Part shown: positions 1 through 11,460 of the stretch, one piece after another
How the letters are laid out: every line of letters begins with the position of its first letter
Numbering within the stretch: position 1 is the stretch's first letter
Assembly (NCBI GenBank): GCA_001972305.1
Contig: BDDD01000311.1
Span: 310,001-374,000 of the forward strand
Direction of reading: 5' to 3'
DNA: 64,000 nt
DNA from: Cephalotus follicularis
Taxonomy: Eukaryota > Streptophyta > Magnoliopsida > Oxalidales > Cephalotaceae
The notes under the pieces: generated by a model
Told to the model about the DNA's origin: nothing
Database searches by the model: none
The model's input: the letters and a program-made list of their open reading frames with translations, nothing else
Position numbers and translations under genes: made by a program

Positions 1-1089
1 CTTAGAAGGAAAAGGTCGACGCTTTAGCTACAGACAAAAGGTAAAATCTGACTTTTTGATATTTTGTGAGTAAAATTATTTAATTGGGGACACATGGCAG
101 GCCAGAGGAAGATGCTATAAGGTGTTATCTGGGGATCTAACAAGTGCAACACTTGGATTGGTTAAATTTTTGCCACATGGGCTGCCAAGATAGATAATTA
201 AGTGTGTGAGAGGGGGGAAGAAACTTACCCCAGCCATCCTTCTATTTAATGGCAAAGGATGTTGAATTCAGTCATTTTTTGTTCATAAAGAAAGTGTTCC
301 TGCAGATAGTGAAGTGGAGAATTCGTGTAGAGCAAAAGAGAAAGGAATTCCAAAGCAAAAGTAAGGAAATTCTATACCCATTCATGTCAAAGCTTCCCAT
401 GTTTTGTTCTTAATTTTACAGCAGATTCTTTTATTAATAACTTGTTCAATTCTTAATGGATTTTTGAATGGTTGGATGTTCTGGAAACATTATAATGTCC
501 TCTTCAACTGTTATGCTTTAAATGTTTCAAGATTCTATCGTTTTCTTGATGAAAATTTATGTTTTAAAACTGCTGTTTGGGTACTGTTTTATTCATGAAT
601 TATGCAGCAACTTCTTTAAATCACATCTTATTCGTTCCTTGATGAAAAATTAAATGGCTGGATGTTTTTGAAACCCCAAGAGGTTCTCTTTAACTGTTAT
701 GTTTTATGTATCCCGAAATTATGTCAATTTCTTGGTGAAAATAAATGATTCATTTTACTGCTCATGCTCTGTTTTCTCATGGGACCAGCCACTTTCAAAA
801 ATTCATAGAGGATTCAATTCTCAACCAATTTTTATGATCTTGAGCTTTCATGTAAAAGAATGATCCTGTGTAATGTAGACCTATGATATGGTTATGACAT
901 CTTTTTATAAGATGATTATGTGTAAAGATGAATTGAAGATTATGTATGGTTTTGCAAGAAGTGAATTTATGATGTTATGTACTTTTAGAAAAGAGTACCT
1001 AAGGATGTAACGTTTCACACCCAACGTAACGCAACCGATCTTTGGAGTTCGCTTTGAGCTATTAGCGAGCTCGGATCGGGGTCGTTACA
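1..1089. mobile_element. LTR-like fragment, cut by window edge
   Basis: The stretch ends in CGGGGTCGTTACA at 1077-1089. Read on the minus strand this is TGTAACGACCCCG, the same kind of LTR terminus seen at the edges of LTRs A and D later in the window. A GTCGACGCTTTA motif lies near base 16, matching the motif clusters of those LTRs. No coding capacity is visible; the small ORF at 404-598 is low-complexity. The other end is off the window, so orientation and family are uncertain. Confidence 0.4.
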
Positions 1090-1979
1090 GTTGCATCAAA
1101 CTTTGAGGTCTGCATCTGATTTGGGGATTCTCTCGACAACTGGAAGACTAAGTTTGTCATTACTAGAGATAGTATCACACAAACAACTGACGAAACAAAA
1201 GACAAAAAATAATATGGAGTTGATACCTAATATTAGCGCACACGTGCGAATCTTATGCGTATAGCACCAGTAGACGTGCGTGGCACCGCTCTAAGAAAAG
1301 ATTTGAATAAGGTTGGATGAGCGAGAGGGAGAAACTAAGGTGGCTAGAATTTTTAGAGAGGAAAAATGTGGTGCCCCTGTACCATTACTTATTCTTCATG
1401 GTGATAATGATATTCAATTTTATAAATTTTTAAAATTGATGCTTGACACAACGTTTGGTGAACACAAGACTAAAGATCATGTTCTTTTTTATAAATATAA
1501 ATGAATTCATTCAACGATAAATTAAACTGACCAAATTACAGACACCAACGGACATGCCGTTATAAATAAAGATTTTCATTATTAGAGAATTGCTCACACT
1601 ATTATTTATAGTCTACTAAATCTAATTGTAAAATAAAATTGAAAAACTACAATAAGAAATTGCCAAATATGTGCAAAACGTAAAAAGGTCCCAAACCAAT
1701 GAAATTGGTTCATATGAATATAGAATTGGATTATATCAAACATGAAACTAACTAGTTCGATCATGAAACTAAACCATGTTAACACTTTCTAAATGTGTAT
1801 TATTGTCATACGAGGTAAAGAACGATTCCTCTCATTCTTTGTAATCAAATATTAATTTTGATGCTTTCGATCAATTTGTGTATTAACGAGACCATATACT
1901 TGGTCATTATTAAAGACTTTACAAGTTTATATAGCAAATTTTAAATGTCATTAAACAATATTGAAATAGCATGGAAGGA
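1090..1979. other. AT-rich intergenic DNA, nothing recognised
   Basis: No gene or repeat family is recognisable. The short ORF at 1313-1504 has no family features and no promoter context. Confidence 0.5.
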
Positions 1980-2058
1980 TGCTAACGGCCTAATAGTTTA
2001 GTGGCATTGTTCTCACTCTTATGAGTAAGAGGTCTAAAGATTGAGTTTTCCCATTTTA
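1980..2058 (+). repeat. SINE-like tRNA-derived head
   Basis: TAGTTTAGTGGCA at about 1995 resembles an RNA polymerase III A box. About 30 bases on, AGGTCTAAAGATTGAG resembles a decayed B box. An A-rich run follows (TTTTAAAAAAAATT). The order and spacing fit a tRNA-derived plant SINE, but no 3' tail or target duplication could be defined. Confidence 0.3.
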
Positions 2059-2269
2059 AAAAAAATTCAGAGATCATATGATTTCCTATATGAACTTTCG
2101 ATTTTCAATCACCTACTTCAACTTTATTTAGTTTCAAATACCTAACTCAACTTCCAAAATTAAACAAATGTTAACTTCCTAAATACCCTTTAACGTTTGA
2201 TACTGTTAATAGATAACTATCTCACATTTCAATTTTAACAAGTTGCCATTTAGTGTTTAATATTGTTAT

Positions 2270-2700
2270 CCGTCAACATATCCCTTAGTCAATCAGAGAA
2301 AGAACTCAAGTTCTTTGTCAATGGAGCTTAAATCTTGTGTCAATCAAGACTATGATCAATCATATACCATTTCGCTTCAATTTCCCGTGCATATCAGTCA
2401 ATTTAGGTGAGTTTTGAGGCATTTTTTGTAGAGAGAAGGGAGAGAAAAGGGTTAGAGAGATAGAGAAGAGAGAAAATGAAGTCAAAATGTTTTTAGGTCA
2501 TTATTTATAGGCTCTCCACTCAAAACTACTCCATGCAATATCAATACCGTAAACAATCATACCCTCAATCTATATGGGTATTGGAAATACCCCACTCCAT
2601 CAATATTCATATGTACAATCCTTTCTATAACATTAGTAATTTTCATGTTATGTGATGCAATAAATGCAAAAACGGTAAGGGGGATTTTTTGAGGCGTTAC
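2270..2700 (-). mobile_element. LTR-like promoter fragment (minus strand)
   Basis: On the minus strand the block starts TGTAACGCCTC at 2700, a typical LTR start. A TATA-like GCCTATAAATAATG follows at about 2500-2514 and then a CT-rich leader (about 2415-2475). This U3-TATA-leader order matches the other LTRs here. The far end is not defined. It abuts the truncated 5' edge of the chromovirus at 2718 and may mark the event that removed that element's front half. Confidence 0.35.
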
Positions 2701-2739
2701 AATTATATAATAATTTTTTACGGTCCCAATTTGTGGAGC

Positions 2740-5700
2740 TTCAGATCATATATCTACTCAGTGTCCACAGAATCAGTTCAACCCAGGAGGACAAACAGGA
2801 CAAGGTTCGAATCGACCTCAGGGAAGTTTCCAGCAAAGCCGCCCTCGCACTAGTTCACGAGGAGACCGTGGCAAACAGCCGATGGGATCTGCACCTATGG
2901 TACAAGGAAGAGTTTATGCTATGGATCAGCGAGCTGCAGCTGGATCACCCTCAGCGATTGGCGGTATGGTTCATGAATCTTAGCTCTTGGCATGGACTTT
3001 GATTGATCCGGGCTCGTCTCATTCGTATGTTGCTTCTCATTTTATAAGTCGTATGAATGTGTAGCCCGAGCCTTTACCTTTTGTGATAGAGGTCAGCACA
3101 CTAGTAGGAGAGCCGGTTACATCTCGATGGGTGTGTAGGTCTTGTGCTATAGAGATTTGTGGACATATCCTTCCGGCAGACCTTATAGTACTGTCGATGG
3201 GCGAATTAGATCTGATTCTCGGTATGGATTCGCTGTCAGTATATAATGCATATGTGGATTGTAACAGGAAGGTTGCAACCTTCCATTTGCCAGGACAGTC
3301 TTCGTTCCAATTTATTGAGACGTTAGAGCATCAACCGGTTTCCATGATATCTGCTATTCAGGCTGACAGACTCTTGAGACAGGGACGTGTTGCTTACCTG
3401 GCACATGTTACGAATGACAGCAAATGGATACCGAAATTGGAGGATGTTCCTGTGGTTTGTGAATACCCGGATAAGTTTCCGGAAGAGCTGACATCCTTAC
3501 CTCCTGAGAGAGATGTGGAGTTTGCTATAGACCTTTTACCCAGGACGGCTCCAATATCTACAGCTCCTTACCGGATGGCCCCTCCTGAGTTAAAGAAATT
3601 GAAAGTGCAACTACAGGAGTTGTTGGATAAATTCTTCATCAGACCCAGTGTATCCCCCTGGGGATCACTGATCTTGTTTGTCAAGAAGAAAGATGGATCC
3701 CTGAGAATGTGTATCGATTACCGGCAGTTGAATAAAGTGACAGTTAAGAACAATTATCCACTGCCACATATCGACGATCTGTTCGATCAGCTCAAGGGAT
3801 CTTCAGTGTTTTCTAAGTTGGATCTGAGATCGGGATATCACTAGCTCCGAGTTAGAGTGGAAGATATTCCCAATACTGCTTTCAGATCACGATATGGACA
3901 GTATGAATTCGTGGTAATGCCGTTCGGGGTGACCAATGCCCCTACTGCATTCATGAGCTTGATGAACAAGATATTCAATCCATATCTTGACCAGTTTATA
4001 GTGGTGTTCATCGATGACATCTTGATATACTCGAAGTCTATGGAAGAACATGGTGAACACCTGCACTTGGCATTACAGACTCTCAGAGACCATTAGTTGT
4101 TTGCCAAGTTTAGCAAGTGTGAATTCTGGTTATCAGAGGTGACATTCCTCGGTCATGTTATATCCAGTGCAGGATTGTCAGTAGATCCTACAAAGGTTGA
4201 AGTAGTAAGGAGCTGGAAACGACCAACGAATGTGACGGAAGTCCGGAGCTTTCTTGGCTTGGCAGGATACTACCGTCGGTTTGTATAAGGTTTTTCAAAG
4301 ATAGCTACACCTCTAACAAGATGGACGCATAAGAATGTAGCTTTTGTGTGGGATGATACTTGTGAACGGAGTTTCCAAGATTTAAAGCATCACCTAACTA
4401 CTGCGCCAGTCCTAGCCTTACCAGAAGGCAACGATGGTTTCGTTGTATATAGTGACGCATCAGGCAGTGGTCTAGGATGTGTGCTTATGCAGAATGGAAA
4501 GGTGATCACATACGCCTCAAGGAAGCTGAAGCCCCATGAAGAAAACTATCCTACTCACAAACTTGAGTTAGCTGCGATAGTGTTCGCTCTACGTAAATGG
4601 AGGCATTATCTATATGGTACCAAGTTCGAGGTGTCTACCGATCACAAGAGCCTAAAGTATCTATTTTCACAGAAGGACCTAAATATGAGACAACGCAGAT
4701 GGATGGAGTTGCTTAATGACTATAATTGTGAAATACAATATCATCCAGGCAAAGCTAATGTTGTTGCAGACGCTCTTAGTCGTCGATTAGCTTGCCTAAC
4801 AATTGCTCATATTCAGACACGTCCATGGCTAATGGACCGAATCCGGGAAGCTCAGAGCAACGATGGAGATCTGCTTAAGATAGCTTTGAGCAATAATGGA
4901 AGTTTGACACCGGATTTCTCTGTACAAGGTAATGGATTAATCCGATATCATAGCAGAATATGTGTTCCTAATAACAAAGAGCTGAAGGATGAACTGTTGA
5001 CACAAGAGCATCACTCTAGTTTCTTCGTGCATCCAGGAAGTACCAAGATGTACTGGGATCTAAAGCTAGACTATTGGTGGAACAACATGAAAAGAGAGAT
5101 AGCGGAATATGTTGCTTCCTGTTTGACGTGTCAACAGGTTAAAGCAGAACACCAAAGACCAGCAGGATTGTTACAGCCATTGCCTGTGGCACAGTGGAAA
5201 TGGGAACACATAACGATGGATTTCGTGACAGGATTACCTGGAACAAGGAACGGCCGTGATGCCATATGGGTAATCGTCAATAGCTTTACTAAATCTGCAC
5301 ACTTTCTTGCGATCAAGACGAAGTTTTCTCTGACATGGCTAGCCAATATGTATATTGCTGAAATTGTAAGGCTCCATGGAGTACCAATCAGTGTGGTGTC
5401 TGACAGAGACCCCCGTTTTCATCGTGGTTTTGGAGGAAACTGCAAGAAGCTTTCGGTACTCATTTGAATTTTAGCACAGCTTTACATCCCCAGACTGATG
5501 GATAGTCTAAGAAGACTATACAGACTTTGGAAGACATGTTGCGGGAATGCGTTTTGGATTGGGGAGGTAGCTGGGAAGGCCATCTACCGTTAGTAGAGTT
5601 CTCATACAACAACAGTTTTCATACCAGCATTGGAATGGCCCCGCTCGAGGCTCTCTATGGAAGGAAATGCAGAACCCCAATCTGTTGGTTCGAAGTGGGA

Positions 5701-6258
5701 TAACAGAGTCTTGTGGGACCCAAGCTTCTGCAAGACACAGTTGAGAAGGCAAAGGTTATCCGGGAAAGACTCCGTACAGCACAAAGTAGATAGAAAAGCT
5801 ATGCAGACCACCACAGGTGAGAGTTGGAGTTCGCTGTGGGAGATCATGTATTCCTTAAAGTCTCTCCGACTAAAGGAATTATGAGGTTCGGAAAGAAAGG
5901 AAAGTCGACCCCTCGATTTATAGGACCTTTCAAGATCCTTGAGAGGGTAGGCGTGATTGCTTATCGACTTGCCTTACCACCCAGCCTGGCGAATGTGCAT
6001 AATGTGTTTCATGTTTTGATGCTGCGGAAATACCATCCCAACCCTTCTCATGTTTTACAATGGGAGCCACTGGAGTTGAAAACGGATTTGAGTTTTGAAG
6101 AGATACCTATCCGGATTCTCGACCGACGAATTAAACAGCTAAGGAGCAAGACCATTCCGTTAGTGAAGGTATTATGGAAATACCACGGAGTGGAAGAAGC
6201 TACGTGGGAAAGAGAAGATGATATGCAAGCTAAATATCCCCAGTTGTTTTCATCATAG
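2740..6258 (+). pseudogene. broken gag-pol of the chromovirus
   Basis: Order seen: gag tail rich in Q, R, S and G; aspartic protease region with DLILGMD near 3210; reverse transcriptase with [14 protein letters not shown] and FIDDIL (about 3910-4030); RNase H with [12 protein letters not shown] (about 4440); integrase zinc-finger part ending [14 protein letters not shown] (about 5130-5160) and core with [10 protein letters not shown] (about 5215); chromodomain with VLWKYHGVEEATWERE (about 6170-6215). In intact relatives this is one polyprotein that copies element RNA to DNA and integrates it, with the chromodomain guiding integration to chromatin. This copy is broken and not expected to act. 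Confidence 0.88.
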
Positions 6259-6282
6259 GAAATCTCGGGACGAGATTCCTAT

Positions 6283-6295
6283 AAGGAGGGGAGGA
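6283..6295 (+). other. polypurine tract
   Basis: AAGGAGGGGAGGA lies directly before the 3' LTR start (TGTAATAGCC). This is the usual position and composition of the plus-strand priming site of a Ty3/gypsy element. Confidence 0.8.
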
Positions 6296-7375
6296 TGTAA
6301 TAGCCCTAAATATTATAAAATATTATTATTGGGCTTTGTAATTATTTTTCCGTCTTTTGGGGCTGGGCCCGAATTTCATGATGTATTTATTTGGGCATTA
6401 ACAGAATATAATTTGTGAACTTGGGCTAAAGAGAATATGTTTTTCCTCTTGGGCTGGATTTAATGGTATAATTAGATTTTTGGGCTTTATTGTGGAAAGT
6501 GCAATTTGACTCAAGTGGAGGAGGCTAGCCCGAGCCTAGCAAAGGCCTGCAACCGTTGAGAATCCTCTCAAGAGTTCTAGACTCTTCCAATGGCTTATAT
6601 AAAAAGGAAAGGACCCTTCAGACACACTTTTTGACTATTTCTTGCAAAATTTCTCTAGAAAATTCGGGAGAGAAAGAGAGAGTAGGAGATGTGGACAAAG
6701 TGAGTGTTGTCCATGAAGCCCCTTGTCCCCTGCACTCCAATAGTATAAATACCCATTCTCTGGGAGCAAGGATGCGCAAGGAAGGAGAATTGGCAAAACC
6801 AAAGTGTGTAGCAGTCCCCAGCCTTAAGGAAAGCCAGAATTTGCAGGGAGAAGAGGAAGCATCTCCGTTTTCAACCTTACCCTAGGTAGGTTGCTCCATG
6901 TCCAAGTGCCTACCAGCATGTTTGTGTGTGCGTGTTTTGCTGTGTGATTGTTCTATGTGTTTTCAGTGCTTGTTTGCTTGCTGCTTGTATATTATATTTT
7001 TCTTTTGTGCTGTTAGTATTTATATATTAGAAATTGCAAAGTAGAGACCATATATGTGCCAATCCCCGGTAGGCACCTAGTAGTGAGTGGGGTATATGGC
7101 ACGTTGTCGCCTTCCCTGCCTATTCCGTGTGCTACGGTTGCACAAACAGAAAGCTTGCACGATGACGCCATGAGCAGCAATGCCATACCAGAGTTGTGCT
7201 CCCTTGGCCATACGTCCGACCATGGCCTGACGTCTGAGATCCTCATCGGCGGACAACCGAGCTTCCTCTACTGCCAGCATGCTCCAATCATGCACCATAT
7301 GCAACTCTGCGCATAATGACGAACGTGCGAGGAGCTTCCATGGCTAAGCCCCCCCTCCAACGAATGCCAAGCATT

Positions 7376-7528
7376 CCAGGGCGAACGCCAGGCATGCCAG
7401 GGCGAACACTAGGCATGCTAGGGCCGAGCTGCCAGGGATGCCGGGGACGAGCGCCTGAGCTTCCAGGGTGAACGCATGGGCTGCTAGGGTGAACGCACAC
7501 AAGCTGCCAGAGAAGAACGCCCGAGCTT
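7376..7528. repeat. minisatellite in 3' LTR, ~22 bp unit
   Basis: About seven degenerate copies of a 21-23 bp unit of the form CCAGGGCGAACGCCAGGCATG. The unit's G/C pattern creates overlapping ORFs on the minus strand. Confidence 0.75.
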
Positions 7529-8008
7529 TTGGGCTGAGGTACAGGGATGACACGGTTAAATACCAGAGGAGTTAATGCCGGGGTACTCATGCCAGGGGAG
7601 CCATGCGTCGGAAGTCCATTCTTCCCAGCCATGCCATGCAGCGACCTGAGCACTTTCCTCCGCTGAGCATGCCATACACTAGAAAACACTGGCGTCACCC
7701 CTGTATGTAACCATGAGGAAAGGAAATAGAATGGGTGTTTCATGCGTACCTGGCATGTGTTTAAATGGTAAATTTCTTCTTTGCATGCGCCATGTGAGCG
7801 CCTCTTGCGTGCTGAGCACCAACCAGTGCTTGTGTGTGCTGTGCAAGCACAAAATGCATGGTAGGGGACCATGCAAGCTTATACACCCAGGATATGTTAA
7901 AAAGAAAAAGGAAATGATAATAGTAAAGGAATGAAATGAAAATAAGTATGATTAATGAAATGAAGATAGGAAAGGAATTATATATATATATATATATGGT
8001 CCCAGGCA

Positions 8009-8233
8009 GGTGAGCCAAACTGGGGAGAATTCCGCCGAGCAGGTGAACCCAAGGGGTGAATACCGCGAGACAGGTGATCCTCGGGCGAATCCCCCAATGG
8101 TGAACCTAATGGTGAATTCTGCCAAGCTGGTGATCCAAGGGGTGAACCGCAGAGCAGGTGAGCAAAGGGCGAATTCCGCTCAGCAGGTGAACCTGGAAAA
8201 GAATTTCGCGGGCTGGTGAGCCTAAAGGTGAAC
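8009..8233. repeat. minisatellite in 3' LTR, ~30 bp unit
   Basis: About seven to eight degenerate copies of a 26-33 bp unit, each starting GGTGA and containing a GGTGAATTCCGC-like core followed by an AGCA-type end. The repeat lies wholly inside the LTR. Confidence 0.75.
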
Positions 8234-8815
8234 CATGTACACTAACCAGACCATAGGATGACCGGACTAGACTCCTATGTGTTAATGATTGATATGGGTG
8301 ATTTGAGTAGAGTAGTCCGAGGACAAAGGATGATAATGGCTATGTCATGGATTGTGATATGCATTCTTGTAGATATACATTTTATTATATTTATTTCTCC
8401 TCTATTTGTATTGTTTGTTCCTCTGGTATATGCCCGTGTATGTGGTAACCTACACAACTCTCAGGGTTGCTGACCCATTCCTTTGAATGGGTCAGGTACA
8501 GGATCAAGTAGTGGAGGCACATCGCATCAGTGACAAGGATAAAGAGTGCAGTAAGTTACTCCTCCTCGACAGTACACTTTCATGGACAAAGTTGCAGGAA
8601 ATAAATTATGTATTTATTTTATTATATTTTTCTGATGGTTTATAACAGTGCATTTATGATGTATTGAACTGGTATGTTTATCCACACATTAAATAAATGA
8701 TTATGGTTATGATTTATTTTTAAGTTTTAAATTTTTTATGCTTAATTATGATGATGTTTGTACGGATTGCCACGTGTCGAGTCGTGTGGTCCATCCCACG
8801 GTTCGGGGTGTGACA

Positions 8816-8935
8816 CACGTAAATCTTGTGTCGATTTACCTTTACTGTTTCGCTTATGTGTGCTTGATTAAACTTTGCTATAGGTTGTTAGAATTAATGA
8901 GGCTAGTTTTACAACAATATATAAAAGCCATACCA
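8816..8935 (+). mobile_element. Copia-LTR-like U5 scrap
   Basis: CACGTAAATCTTGTGTCG directly after the gypsy LTR resembles the U5 segment of the intronic Copia-type solo LTR at 13278-13297 (CACGTAAATCTTGTGTT). It may be part of the sequence into which the chromovirus inserted. The similarity is short, so confidence is low. Confidence 0.35.
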
Positions 8936-9166
8936 TGAAATCAAGTACAGGAAATGGTCAAATAAACATGGCCAAGTGCAACAAAAAAAAAAAAAACCAA
9001 CGGCCACCAAAGTATATGTATAAACTTAAACTTAAAAGCATCATGCATTAAACCATAAAGCTATAGTCATGAAACAACATATTTAAACGAAGCCACATGC
9101 ACATTATAGATCATGCACAATTATTTTTTTAACTTGATTAGTAATTCAATTCTGATCTAAGGTCTC

Positions 9167-9179
9167 TCTGATACCAAAT
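9167..9179 (-). other. tRNA-Met-type primer binding site
   Basis: The minus strand reads TTTGGTATCAGAG immediately after the LTR end CTTACA. TGGTATCAGAGC is the plant initiator-tRNA-Met primer site used by many Copia and gypsy elements. Confidence 0.75.
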
Positions 9180-9650
9180 GTAAGATGAAATTAATTGCCG
9201 AATCAATTTTATCAACTCCAAGAATCACCCTATATAGAAAAGAATCACTTAAATAACAATAGAAATCGTACATTGTTTAGGATCTATGATAAGCAGCGGA
9301 AACCTGTTGTGATCCTGTGTTAGACGAGGTACAACTCTCTTAATGCCATATAAACACTGGTTCGATGAGACACGGTAACGCACAAAGAATAACAGTAGTC
9401 ATTCTTATTCTGTATGTGTGTTTTTTCTTTTGTGTCAAAAGATTAAGGTTAAGAGAGAAAACATAGCATTTTATATGGTCCTTTTTAGTAATCTAATAGG
9501 TCATCTCATGAAAAACCTTATTAGTTTCCTACATGCCACATTAGCCAGTCCATATAAAACTTAATAGAATATGTATGTTTCACTTTATTAGACCAATAGT
9601 TAACCTAATTTTATTTAATTAATAAATACATAATTAATATAAACCTTACA
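9180..9650 (-). mobile_element. 5' LTR of a minus-strand Copia-like element (471 bp)
   Basis: On the minus strand the block runs TGTAAGGTTTATATT (from 9650) to ATTTCATCTTACA (to 9180), with TG...CA ends. A TATA-like CATATAAAATGC lies at about 9470 and a primer binding site directly abuts it. The length suits a Copia LTR. The interior would lie at 8820-9166 but shows no coding domains, so this is a truncated fossil. Confidence 0.65.
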
Positions 9651-9788
9651 CTGTAATATCATTACAAAATAATATAAAAAAAAACAATACAGAATAAGTC
9701 ACCCTGCAAATTAAAATTTAACAAAATTACATAAACTTACGTCAGCAAAACTCAAAGGGCATTTAGATTCTCTTCTTTAAAGAAATGT

Positions 9789-10031
9789 TTAGAGATGGAT
9801 ACTTATCTTCGAAAGATCCTTCGATGTATCCTCAGATCCAGCTCCAACGCCAACCGCACCTAGAGTTGATTTAATCATTTGCAGAAGTAAGGCATGATCT
9901 ATGTGGTCGAAATAACCAACTATATCTGATTTGATTAACCTATCCAATAAGCCCCGACCTTCCACCTGCAGAAAGAAAGTAATGCTGCTATGTACATCGC
10001 CTTCTAGTATGTCCGTTGAATTCTTTGTTCC
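9789..10031 (-). pseudogene. group-II-intron-type reverse transcriptase fragment
   Basis: The minus strand is open for about 80 codons. Its middle reads LIKSDIVGYFDHIDHALLLQ (about 9865-9942). This matches the 'DI.gyFD.IdH..L' block of reverse transcriptases encoded by group II introns and related plant mitochondrial ORFs, and is unlike LTR-retrotransposon RT. It ends at a stop at 9789-9791. There is no start, no YADD block and no maturase domain, so it is a fragment. The likeliest explanation is a piece of organellar (mitochondrial) DNA copied into the nucleus; an eroded nuclear maturase is the alternative. The family call rests on one motif block. Confidence 0.45.
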
Positions 10032-11460
10032 CTAGCCTAACAGATGGATTCAGAAGACAGAGCAGACCGATTGCCGGGGATAATCTCAGTAGTTTATGAT
10101 AATTTATGATCATATTTTTATGTTATGTGAACTTTTATTATTGTAATGGGTACTGGCGAGTAATGATTGTATCATGATACCTCTTCATCGAATGTCCCTT
10201 CCGTTTGGGAATTAAAGACCAATTTTACATATAAATACAACAAAAAAGAAAGCAATAAAAATAAACAATAAAATATTTTTTTAATCACAAATACTTGCCG
10301 AAAAATCAAAGCCTCTCTTATGGTCTCTACTTCCCCTTCCATCCAATAAACCACCAACAATCGAAAAATATAGAAAACCAGTAGCTACTACCTCCCAAAC
10401 CCACCATCATCACCTCCCAGTCTCCCAACCAGCCAATGTCACCACCAAAGAGTACCTAAAGATCCCCCATTTTCACAAAGCAACACCTTCGTCACCACTT
10501 AAAAGTTGCCAAACTACCACTACATAATTTATATATAAACATCAAACACAAAAACCACTATCAAAACCCACAACCACATTATGTCACACCAACCTCCATT
10601 TCATTAAAACCGCCACCAAATTCTTCTAATTAAACACCATCATGATATCCAATCCATAATACACAAATAAATAATAATAATAGGTAATTAATAAAAAAAA
10701 ATTTAAATTACAGCAAAAAAGAAAACACTCGTGACAAAGAGTGAGGACACCGTTGCCACCGCAGAACCTTTGTTACATGACCAGTAGCTTCTCTTTAGAC
10801 TGGCTATGTTCATAACCATCCCGATCCACCTCTCGTCCCGATAAAAATGGCTTTGTGTTAAAATGCAGAGATATGTAAAAAAATTAGTAAGTGTATTGAA
10901 AATGATGGACTAAGGATTCAGATGTTTACCTAAATTTTGGTCGTTTATTTACTTAAACAATGTAATTATACTTTGGTTCATCAGGTCATTGAACTACTAA
11001 AATCTAACAAAATGCATATTAGTCAGTAGTTTTTTCATAACGCCGTCATGGTCATGTCTACAAGGCATAACAAGTGTCAATATATTGGTTTTAGTATTTA
11101 AATATCGCAAACTCAACTGTAATATAATAGAATACATGCTTAATCAAATAAAGTAATATGAAATATTAAAACCAAATTGAGCAACAAAGGACCTCTTGTA
11201 ATTTTTCAAATTAGCAAAAAAAAAAAATCCGATAAACTCGATTAAATCTTCTAGATGTTCAAACTTCGGCATCATTCATAGCATCACGAGAAGCTTTAAG
11301 CTTCCAACATCTTTGATTCAACTATAACATGCATGGAGATTTTAGAACACACCTAATTTATTTATACATTTATTTTTAAAATTGAAAAGTTACAAAGAGG
11401 GTGCAAAAGAAAGCATGGGCATTGAGTTGTGAATTATTTGCTTGTACTGAACAACTTTTA
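10032..11460. other. intergenic region downstream of the first UGT
   Basis: No gene recognised. Bases 10320-10640 on the plus strand are rich in CCACCA/CCCA, with no coding evidence. About 11350-11380 holds minus-strand AATAAA-like signals suitable for the 3' end of the UGT transcript, roughly 90-110 bases past its stop. Confidence 0.5.

Larger units (their letters stand above)
2718..8815 (+). mobile_element. Ty3/gypsy chromovirus remnant with 3' LTR
   Basis: A 5'-truncated Ty3/gypsy element. It holds the tail of gag, then protease, reverse transcriptase, RNase H, integrase and a C-terminal chromodomain, followed by a polypurine tract and a 2.5 kb 3' LTR. The chromodomain and long LTR suggest the Tekay/Del branch of chromoviruses (inference). 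There is no 5' LTR in the window. The coding part is broken, with roughly half a dozen or more lesions, so this is a fossil. No second LTR is available to estimate its age. Confidence 0.88.
6296..8815 (+). mobile_element. 3' LTR of the chromovirus (2520 bp)
   Basis: It begins TGTAATAGCCC directly after the polypurine tract and ends GGTTCGGGGTGTGACA, a terminus shared with LTR C (51058) and, in reverse, LTR B1 (58256). A TATA-like CTTATATAAAAAGG lies at about 6594. The ORFs inside it (for example 7288-7872 minus) follow from GC-rich tandem repeats and are not taken as genes. It holds two minisatellite blocks and an (AT)n tract at 7979-7998. Confidence 0.85.

Noticed and set aside
1980-2058. 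Possible tRNA gene
   Set aside because: The A-box-like and B-box-like words are present, but no cloverleaf could be formed and the B box is decayed. A SINE head is the better reading.
7288-7872. 194-codon minus-strand ORF and overlapping frames
   Set aside because: These frames come from the minisatellite and GC-rich part of the chromovirus 3' LTR. There is no conserved domain.
8009-8233. Regularly spaced repeats that might be read as a CRISPR array
   Set aside because: The units are degenerate and contiguous, with no unique spacers or cas genes. This is plant DNA, and the repeat is an LTR minisatellite.
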